From Malania oleifera (Eukaryota; Streptophyta; Magnoliopsida; Santalales; Ximeniaceae): a stretch of 64,000 nucleotides of DNA. The first letter of the stretch is position 1, and each line of letters opens with the position of its first letter. Under the pieces are notes generated by a model. It was given only the letters and a program-made list of their open reading frames with translations, searched no databases and was not told the DNA's origin. The translations under genes and the position numbers were made by a program. The stretch is taken from contig NC_080426.1 in assembly GCF_029873635.1 (NCBI RefSeq), positions 56,824,673 through 56,888,672 of the forward strand, given 5' to 3'. Positions 55,758 through 64,000 of the stretch are shown here, in pieces.

Positions 55758-56081
55758 TGTTGGGTGGTTTTGGCCTTCTTAACCCCAAAAGCTAGCTCAT
55801 GGGATGAAGATTTTCCTCACACTTAATAACTAACCACCAACTTCTTTCACAACCGATATGGAATAATCTCAACAATCTCCCCCTCACACATCGGGCTCCA
55901 AATCGACGACAGTACAAACCCGACATCCCGATGAGAATGTTGAACTATGGGTTCTGATACCAATATTGGGTGGTTTTGAACCTTCTTAACCTCAAAAGTT
56001 AGCTTATGGGGTGAGACTTTCCCTCACAATTAATAACTAACCACTAGCCCCTTCCACAATTGATGTGAGATAATCCTAACA
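55758..56081 (-). mobile_element. TRIM (miniature LTR element), TSD AAATT
   Basis: Terminal direct repeats 55758-55874 and 55964-56081 start TGTTGGGTGGTTTTGG/TATTGGGTGGTTTTGAA and end CTCAACA/CCTAACA. AAATT flanks both sides (55753-55757, 56082-56086). The 89-base interior holds a reverse-complement primer-binding site GGTTCTGATACCA (55950-55962). Non-coding. Confidence 0.88.
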
Positions 56082-56264
56082 AAATTTAAATTTGAGTAAA
56101 TTTAAATAAAAAATTTAATATAACTTTATGTTGCATTTTATCCAAATTCACATCCACCCAAATCTTAGGTATCTCTTAAACATATGGCAAGTAATTTTTG
56201 AAAAAAATATTTTGAGATTAGTGTGAAATGGCAAAAGTAAAAGAAAAATAAGATTTTAGACAGG

Positions 56265-57524
56265 GAAATTGTGATTTTATACAGAAATATGATTTTATAC
56301 TGAGTATGGATTTTATACTTAGTTATGAATATATACAGAGTCGTGATTTTATACTGAGTTATGATTGTATACAGAGAATGTGGTTTTATATTGATATATG
56401 GAATTGTGAGAAATGACGGTTTTACACCGAATTGTGAATATGATAATTTTATACCGAGTTGTGAAAATGAGATCATGCTACTGTTTTTATCCTGAAAATT
56501 GCAATATAACTTTGGCAGGATATGAGGAGGTCGTTATATTGTTATTATATAATATTATGTAAATTGCAATATAACGTTGGTAGGATATGAGGAGGTCGTT
56601 ATATTGTTATTATATAATATTATATAAATTGCATTATATGGTTTAAGAATCCTGATGGACCAGATATGTTGAGAGCACAATATCGTAGCTAGTGGAATTG
56701 TTAGTGCAGCCACACTGTTATGGAAAGTGTAGGTGGTAAACAGTCGATTTGGCTTACGAAGTGTTGTGGACTGCCCCTGGAGTCCGGACCAGGCTATGGT
56801 AGGAAAATCAGACTATAGACATATATTACGTTGACTTAACCTGGTGGTAGGCCAACCATGGTTAAGTCTAGTCTTCGGATCGCACAACCCGATCATGTGG
56901 GGTTAATACATGATGTTATATGATTGTCTATTCAAGGAGGTTCTTTTGTGCATATATGATGATTTACGTACCCAGAGAAATTTAAAAAGGCAAAACATGA
57001 TTTTGAGAAAAGTATTTATTTTCACTTATATAGGTGTGAGTACAAATTTTAAATGCAACTTCATTTAAAGTTAATTAATGGATATATTTTCTTACGTAAA
57101 AACTCATTTGCTACAGACTGATAATAATATATTCCGTCTTACTGAGAGGTGTCTAACTCCAATAAATATTTCAACTTTTGAGGACCGTCAAGAAATCAAT
57201 CCTAGGACGTCAGGGTCCGGGTGTAGATAATACAGATAGGGTAAGTGCTGGTATGGATTTGTGTATATAAATGTTTTTGGTAATTTTTGGGTTACAATAT
57301 GGTTTTGGGGAAATTGTATGGTAATGGTTATGAGGTAGTACTCCAATATGTATAATGTTTGGAAGGTTTATTTTTTCTTACGCTGGTTGTGCAATGGTAC
57401 AGATGTAATATTCTAGAATATTTTGAATATATGTAATATTGTGATAATTATGAAAAAAAAATGGGGTCATGACAGTTGTAATATCAGAGCTTGGAATTTT
57501 TTTTTTTTCTTTTCAGGTTGTTAC
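56265..57524 (+). repeat. truncated Tekay LTR (3' part only)
   Basis: Matches 44558-45821. It ends TTGTTACA and is followed by the same TTGAG (57525-57529) and copia A gag sequence as the full element, but no Tekay internal region precedes it. Confidence 0.88.
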
Positions 57525-57529
57525 ATTGA

Positions 57530-57877
57530 GTCATCCCAAGTTGCTTTCATTGCTCTCTTTTTTTTCTTCTTGACATCTTTCTTGAGTTGTGGATAATCAG
57601 GTTTTATATGTCCTATTTTCTTACAGTTATAACATGTAGGGGGTTCGGTCTTTGTTTCTCTCTTATTTGTCTCACCCTTATCTGTTTTTGACCCTCTAAA
57701 TTTTCTAGCAAATCTTTTATTTTTATTAAAGAATTCACCTAAGAGCCTAGTGAATAAGGCTAGATCATCGTTATCTGCCTCATTGTCTTCTTCCTCACTA
57801 GAACTCTCCTTTGAGACTTTTAGGGCTATGGTTTTCTTTTGTTTATCACCCTTAGTGGTTCTTTCATTAATCACCAT
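57530..57877 (-). pseudogene. copia A gag C-terminal part, distal copy
   Basis: Counterpart of 45827-46173. The knuckle reads CYNCKKIGHIKPDY: here the second Cys is kept and the last Cys is replaced by Tyr. The rest (acidic stretch, poly-Lys, RAMKATWDDS) matches. Confidence 0.85.
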
Positions 57878-58422
57878 CTCAATGTGAGAAGTGAGCTAAT
57901 TATTTCATCTAAGGAAGTATATTTCAAATTTATGCCTTTAGTTATGGCAGTGGCCTTAGGTTCCCAAGCAGGAGGAAATCCTCTAAGAACTTTCCTAATC
58001 ATTTCATACGTAGAATAATGTTTACCTAGTGCATTGAGAGAATTTATTATATGGGTGAACCTAGTGTACATGCTAATGATAGATTTTTCTGGGTTCATCT
58101 TAAGGGCCTCATACTCGCTAGTGAGCATGTCTATTCTTCTATTTCTAACATCTATTGTTCCTTTATAGGTAACCTCTAACTTCTCCCATATTTCCTTAGC
58201 TGATTTAAAACCCATGACTCTATTGAATTCATTTGCATCTAACGCACAATATAGTGCATTCATTGCACTAAAGTTAATTTGGAGTTGTTTCATGTTTGTG
58301 TCAGTTAATTCCTTTTCTTCTTTTGGGACTAGTTTGTTATCTATATTTTTGGTGGGAATCAAGTCACTATGTGTGACCACTTTCAATACCTTATTATCCA
58401 TAGTTTGCAAAAATATCCTCAT
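57871..58422 (-). pseudogene. copia A gag N-terminal part, distal copy
   Basis: Counterpart of 46167-46718 with substitutions and the same terminal frameshift (LLTLRW-stop). Confidence 0.88.
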
Positions 58423-59328
58423 TCGTTGTTTCTAGAAAGTATAGTTTACACTGCAAAAGATGGGAGATCTAGATTATGATTGGCCTCGCCAAAAGGGGAT
58501 ACTCCTAACTGTGTCATAGGGATCTTTATGTAGTTACTTGTTAGAATACTCTACAACCTATGCTCCGATACCAATTGAAATTAGGATGTATTCCCAAAAG
58601 GAGGGTGAATTGGGTTATTTAAAAAAATTATTTGCGGAATTCTTATTTACTTTAACCCTTTCCAACACAAACACTATTTCTATTCGCTACACTACTATAT
58701 CAATAGGAAGTATTCAATTTGAATGTAGAGATCAATGCAAAATTTGAATTTACAAAATGAAATAATGAGTTAACACATTCACCTAATCACTTATTCAAAA
58801 TTTAACCTTCAGTTTGAATCAATAAAATTTACAATCAAGACAAATGAATTCAGCGATTAGATATATATATCTTAATAATATAATCAATATTAAGATCAGA
58901 TTTTCAGTAAGGATAATATTTCTCCTTAAAAACAATTTCTATAAAAGTCTTGATTAACTTTAGCACTTAAGCTTCAATTCTAAAAATCAATTTACAACTA
59001 GTTAATCTCAGATCATTTACTTATAAATTCAGAGTTGTAATCTTTTCTGAGTATTCAAATCAACTCATTAAGCAAGTAATCTGATATATATTTGATCACA
59101 AAAATATGTCCAACAAGTTCACAATTTTCAACATTATTTTTCTTTTCAATAGGTTCTTAACTCTTTAACACAATCTCAAATATTCAACAAAGCTTAATAT
59201 TCAGCAAGAGGTAATATTCGATAAGTTCTTATTAAAATAAAATCATGCATAGTTTATATCTTGCAGAAATTAAATAGAGTAGGGAAGAAGAAGTTGAACA
59301 CCATTGTTTTCACAAGGTTCAGCTGCAG

Positions 59329-59550
59329 TGTAGAGACCCAGAAAAAAAATAAATGAAAATGATAAAGAAAAGAAGGGGAAAGAAATTTAAAGGGGCATTA
59401 GTAGGGGTTCGTCGATGAACGTCCTTCTTGGTATCGTCAATGAGTACATGTATTTCGTCGACGAAAAGATACTGAGAGCAAGATATTCAGGCCATTAAGG
59501 GTTCATCGACGAACTCATTATCTTTGTTGACGAAGCCACGTGGCCAGTAG

Positions 59551-59605
<55 letters not shown>

Positions 59606-61672
59606 TTAAAATGGATTTCAGCAAGAAAAATATCTTCCCCTCCGTTATCTCTCTAGCTTTCGGTTTCTCCACCTTCTCTCTTCATTTTTGGCTCAATTCT
59701 TCCCCGATTCGACCATCAAGAACCACCACGGGGTTCATGGGGAGATTCTCTACAACTTAACCAGAGCGGATTATTGATTTGGAGTCCTTGGGCACCACTC
59801 CAAAATTAGGGTAAGTGAGTTATTTTAGGATATAAATGATTATTTGGGATATGTGGATCCAGGGAATGTGTTAGATGATAAATATTTTGGGGTTGAGCTG
59901 ATTGAACTGGGGATAATGCAATTTCAAGGTTTGGAGTTCTGAACGCCGCGGGCGTGGTTTAGCATTTTTCAACAGGCTTCTCAGGAAACTAGTAAGGGGA
60001 TATATTAAGTCAGGTATTTTCAGTAAATTTATCATTGAATATACAATATTTGATTCAGAAAAGTATATATATATATGATTTAGTATAGTTTTTGGGAATA
60101 CTGATGTTGAAGTGAGGAAACTTTGAAAACAGATTCAATATTATGTTGTCAGCAAAACTTATTTTTCCAGGCTAGTTAATATAATACAGAGTAGTACTTA
60201 CTTGTATGTGGCATGAGTATAAATTTTACTATAAATAATGATATGTCAGAATATTTTATATTTTCATAGAACAAGCATGATTTGATAATAGATTTTAGAA
60301 AAACTACAAACAGTACAGAAATTATAATTTCGATATATTATGATATATAGGCAGCGCAGATGCTGTGATATATAGCTGGCGCAGATGCCGTGATATTCGG
60401 CCGGCGCAGATGCCATGATATATAGGCGGTCAGATGCTGTGATATTCAGTCGACGCAAATGCCGTGATTTTCAGCCAACGCAGATGTCGTGATCAGATAT
60501 ATTTATAACAGATATTCAAAGATATTATTATTATGACAAATTTTACATAGAGTCATGAAATAGTATTATTATAGATATTATAGAATCATGATATTTCAGC
60601 TTATACATAATCATAATAAAATAGTATTATACATAGTATTATATGGTATTAGACTCTGATGGACTAAGTATGTTATGAGCATGGTACCATAGCTACCTAA
60701 CCATATCAAACAGTGATGCCGACCCAAGAAGTGTTGCAGAGAGTAGGATGGACCGACTAGGTTGGTGTTAGCTGACAGTGTAATCTGTGTGCTGACCCGA
60801 GAAGTGTTTTAGAGAGTAAGATGGGCGGACCAGGTTGGCATTAGCCGATAGTGCAATCACACTATTCAGAAAGTGTTGGGTCGGAGGCTGATTAGCCTTG
60901 AAGTGTTGTAGAGAGTAGGATACCCACTATATGCCAACCCAAGAAGTGTTGCAAAGAATAGGATGGGCGGACCAGGTTGGGTGGGCAATCTTGCATAGTT
61001 ATGTCATGATTGATTTAGCTTGGTAGGCCAGACAGAGTTAAGTTCAGCTCTCGAGCCGCACAACCAGATCATGTGGGGTTAATTCATGATATACAGTTAT
61101 CCATTCGGGGCATAATTTCAATAATATACAGATATAACAGATGATTTACATGTTACGAAAATTTATTATGATGTAGTATGTTTATGTTTAAAAGTATAAA
61201 TTTTATGAGTTAACAGTTACAACTTAATATATTACAGTCATATTACTTGCAGTATATGTTTATAACACAATAATACTCATATTTCCACACACTGATATTA
61301 GTTTATCTCCCTTACTGAGAGGTCTTTGACCCTAACAATACAAACATTTCAGGAAACCCCGACAGACGAGTGGAGAGAGCTTTGAGATAGAGAAGTTCGT
61401 TGGTACTACCCCCGTTGTAGGGTAAATAGTTGAGTCGGGATTAGGATGTATTTCTAGGTATGACTCTAAGATTCGGTCTTTTTTGGGATGTGTCTATATA
61501 TATATAAGTTTGAGTATTTTATGGTTTCTACTACTTAGTTAACATGTATGTATAAACAGGTGAATGCCCGGTACCTATGGGTCCAGGTTGACTTTGACTA
61601 CATTTTATGTTATCAGAGTATTATTAATATTATGTGGGAAAAAATATATAGTAAAAATTTGGGGTTGTGACA
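59329..61672 (+). mobile_element. solo LTR of Tekay-related element, distal copy
   Basis: Counterpart of 47626-49976, flanked by TGCAG and AGCAG. A long (TA)n at 59553-59603 replaces a very short one in the proximal copy. Confidence 0.75.
59553..59603. repeat. (TA)n microsatellite
   Basis: About 25 TA units; the proximal counterpart near 47848 has only a few. Confidence 0.9.
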
Positions 61673-62434
61673 AGCAGCCTACATCCTTGCCTCGCGCAAC
61701 GCGCTGCAAAGATTTCCTTTCCCAACTTCATTACCAAGCGAAGTTACAACCTCTATCCCTCAAAGGTGGAGTTCGCCTCTCCAACGAGAACCCCCTCTCG
61801 CTAGGCAACGATTCAATACTTGAATCATCAAACAATACAACAAACAACAACAATTGCTTGTACAAGAGAAAAGCTCTTCAAATGAGTAGATTAGTACACG
61901 TTTTGAATCAAGAATACTTCAAATAATCAATATGAATGCTGAAGCTCAAAAGTATATGACCAAAAAATCTGATTTACGAGTGTGAGTTTTGAAAGAACTA
62001 ATTAGATTAACGAGAGATTTCAACAAGAACACAACAGCTCTTCAAAAGAGTATAACCAAAAGAATTTTCAGAGTTTGTTCGTGCCGTTTGTGTACTCTCT
62101 TACCCTAAAGTGCAAGAATAATACGTTTAAATTGTGCTATAAGGTTTCAAAAAGTTTCCTTTGAATTTTCTCTCAATTTGGAAACTAATCTAACAAGATT
62201 TGGAAATAAGATCACCGCTGTAACTCGTTTAAATATACGCATCAATCGCATGTCCTCTAAGGATCAATCGCCTATGCTCTTTTAAAATTAGTGCACTCTG
62301 AAAGTCAGAATGGGATTAGTCGACTGTGCCCGATAGGTCAGTCGCCTGTGCCTATTCTGTTTATATATTTTTCAAACTCAGTAGCTCCACAGTTGCCTAA
62401 TGATTTAACATCAGTCGTCTGTCCTTTTAGCAAC

Positions 62435-63303
62435 TGTAACGCCCCAACCTAGGTCTGTTAGGGAGCACTACGTCTCTCCTCCTCCACTCTGACTGGGGTG
62501 GACCTTATCAGACTAATGACTGACCCTACAAACCAACACGTGTCATTTTCAGTGTGTTTTATCCTCATTCACACGCTTCCTGAGAAAACTTCCTAGAAGG
62601 TCACCCATCCCAAGATTACTTCAAACTAAGGGGGGCAGACCTAATCAGACTAATGATTGGCCCCATAGACCAACACGCCTCCTTTTCAGTATGTTTTGTC
62701 CTCACTCACACACTTCTTGAAAAAACTTCCCAAAAGGTCACCCATCCTAAGATTACTTCAAGTTAAGCACGCTTAATCGTGAAGTTCTTATGGGAAGGTT
62801 CCCGAAAAGAAAAGTGCACCTTGTTGATATAGGTAGTAACATCTAGTCCTTTTAAGTCTTTCTTCCACGGGGTATCACATTCTCCTCCACTTACAGAACG
62901 CAACATCCTCGTTGCGAACCCACATTTCTAAACCCAGGCGATGTGAATCTCATCACACTTCCGGCTGGGTAATTGCTCTTAAACCATTTTGTAACGCCCC
63001 AATCTAGGTCTGCCAAGGAGCACTATGTCTCTCCTCCTCCACCTAGACTAGACAACAGGGGGGGCCTTATCGGACTAATGACTAGTCCCACAAACCAACA
63101 CGTGTCATTTTCAGTGTGTTTTGTCCTCACTTACATACTTCCTAAGAAAACTTCCCAGAAGGTCACCATCCAAAGATTACTCCAAGTTAAGCATGCTTAA
63201 CCATGATGTTTTTATGAGAAGGTTCCCAAAAAGAAAAGTGCACATTGTTTATATAGGTAGTAACATCTAATCCTTTTAAGCCTTTCTTCCACAGGATATC
63301 ATA
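62435..63303 (-). mobile_element. Cassandra-type TRIM, distal copy
   Basis: LTRs 62435-62879 and 62990-63303; GCAAC at 62430-62434 and 63304-63308. Same asymmetric left LTR. The primer-binding site has decayed to GCTCTTAAACCA. 5S-like segments lie at about 62715-62795 and 63144-63220. Confidence 0.88.
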
Positions 63304-63308
63304 GCAAC

Positions 63309-64000
63309 ACTTGTTTTTCATTATTTTTGGTTCCAAACTTAATTCATGTAATGGAAAACTTAATTTGGACTTAATGAAAATATTTTCCACGTATAAAAAT
63401 AGGTATCTAAGTCCAATGACATATCCTTAGAGCTTCAATCAATTAATATTGAGTTTTGAAGTATTTACATGAGACTTTCATCAACCTATTCTATCTAAGT
63501 GTCTGAGTTTTCTTTATGCACTACTTCAATGAGCTTCATATCTCACATAGTTGTATATTCTTCATGAGTCATGACTTTTAAGTGTTCAAGTCCACTAATC
63601 TCTTCAAGTATGCTCACAACAACACTTAAGTCCTGAAACTCAAACTTATATAGACATGTTAAGTATCCTTGATTTGTTATCATTAAAACGAGATCAAGCC
63701 TTGTCAAGCCAACATCTAAATTTCAAATTATCAACATAAACAACAATTATAGAAAATATGGATTCTGATAAAATTGCACAGACAAATTTAATCTTTTATG
63801 AATCCTTCTTTCACAAGGCACTCAATCGATTGTACCACATGCGTCTATGTTGCTTTAATCTATATAAGAAACGTTGGAGTTTAACTAAACATAAATTTCT
63901 AGATTTTGCTTTAGGCAATTTAAATCTTTCAGAGATTTTTCATCTAAATTTCACTATTCAATGATCCATGTTGTTACTATGTCTATATGACACATGCTCA
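63309..64000 (-). pseudogene. copia B pol remnant, distal copy
   Basis: Counterpart of 51583-52342, with LYRLKQ-like RT region at about 63830. It runs off the window end. Confidence 0.65.

Larger units (their letters stand above)
58576..62429 (-). repeat. copia A 5' LTR, distal copy, interrupted by solo LTR
   Basis: Counterpart of 46873-50700. It contains the solo LTR at 59329-61672 and a roughly 30-base insertion near 61865-61893 not present in the proximal copy. Confidence 0.75.
56265..64000. repeat. distal copy of the large direct duplication
   Basis: Homologous to 44558-52342 throughout, same orientation, with substitutions and small indels. It starts abruptly in LTR sequence at GAAATTGTGATTTTATACAG and runs past the window end. 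Confidence 0.9.

Noticed and set aside
1-64000. CRISPR array, operon or prokaryotic-type defence system
   Set aside because: Repeats found are microsatellites, LTRs and tandem units without regular spacers, and the gene structure with introns is plant nuclear.

Overview
The window looks like nuclear DNA of a flowering plant, probably a eudicot. It is AT-rich and dominated by plant-type transposable elements: Ty1-copia, Ty3-gypsy of the Tekay and Athila type, an RTE-like LINE, a tRNA-derived SINE, MITEs, TRIMs and Cassandra elements with 5S-derived LTRs. Only one host gene could be supported. The species cannot be named from the sequence.

Region 1 (1-18.9 kb) is a single split gene on the + strand. 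Three short exons (1683-1761, 17517-17599, 18510-18545) encode a 65-residue protein that resembles the plant mitochondrial complex I B9/NDUFA3-type subunit. Intron 1 is 15,755 bp and is almost entirely a nest of mobile elements. A degenerate minus-strand copia element (about 2.4-16.9 kb) holds a minus-strand gypsy element (5097-13218, TSD CTACT/CTACC). The gypsy holds an RTE-like LINE (about 5.7-10.5 kb), and the LINE reading frame is split by a further 2.7 kb insertion (6549-9270). Two hAT-type MITEs, a MULE-type MITE with a SINE inside it, a PIF-type MITE and one more MITE are also present.

Region 2 (18.9-26.9 kb) is intergenic. It carries a complete but internally deleted Tork/Tnt1-like copia element (21542-25266, TSD ATAAT) with gag, a mutated protease and an RT fragment.

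Region 3 (26.9-36.0 kb) holds an Athila-like minus-strand element reduced to gag (LTRs 26914-28802 and from 32534), followed by a + strand copia-type LTR ending at 36034.

Region 4 (36.0-52.9 kb) is a second nest. A minus-strand copia element (copia A, 36035-50700) is interrupted in gag by a full-length Tekay-type Ty3-gypsy element (36494-45821, TSD TTGAG) and in its LTR by a solo LTR (47626-49976). A Cassandra element (50706-51577, TSD GCAAC) lies beside its end, and an older minus-strand copia pol (copia B) lies beyond.

Region 5 (52.9-56.3 kb) is low-complexity DNA with a TRIM (55758-56081, TSD AAATT).

Region 6 (56265-64000) is a diverged direct duplication of 44558-52342. It starts abruptly inside the Tekay LTR and carries the same TSDs, solo LTR, gag and Cassandra element.

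No intact protein-coding TE, CRISPR array, operon or novel defence-like system was seen. The most notable points are the very large TE-filled intron in a 65-codon gene, the in-frame stops of the Tekay gag (all TAG at expected Gln positions), the asymmetric 5S-bearing Cassandra LTRs, a MITE with a tRNA-like module, and the duplication breakpoint inside an LTR.
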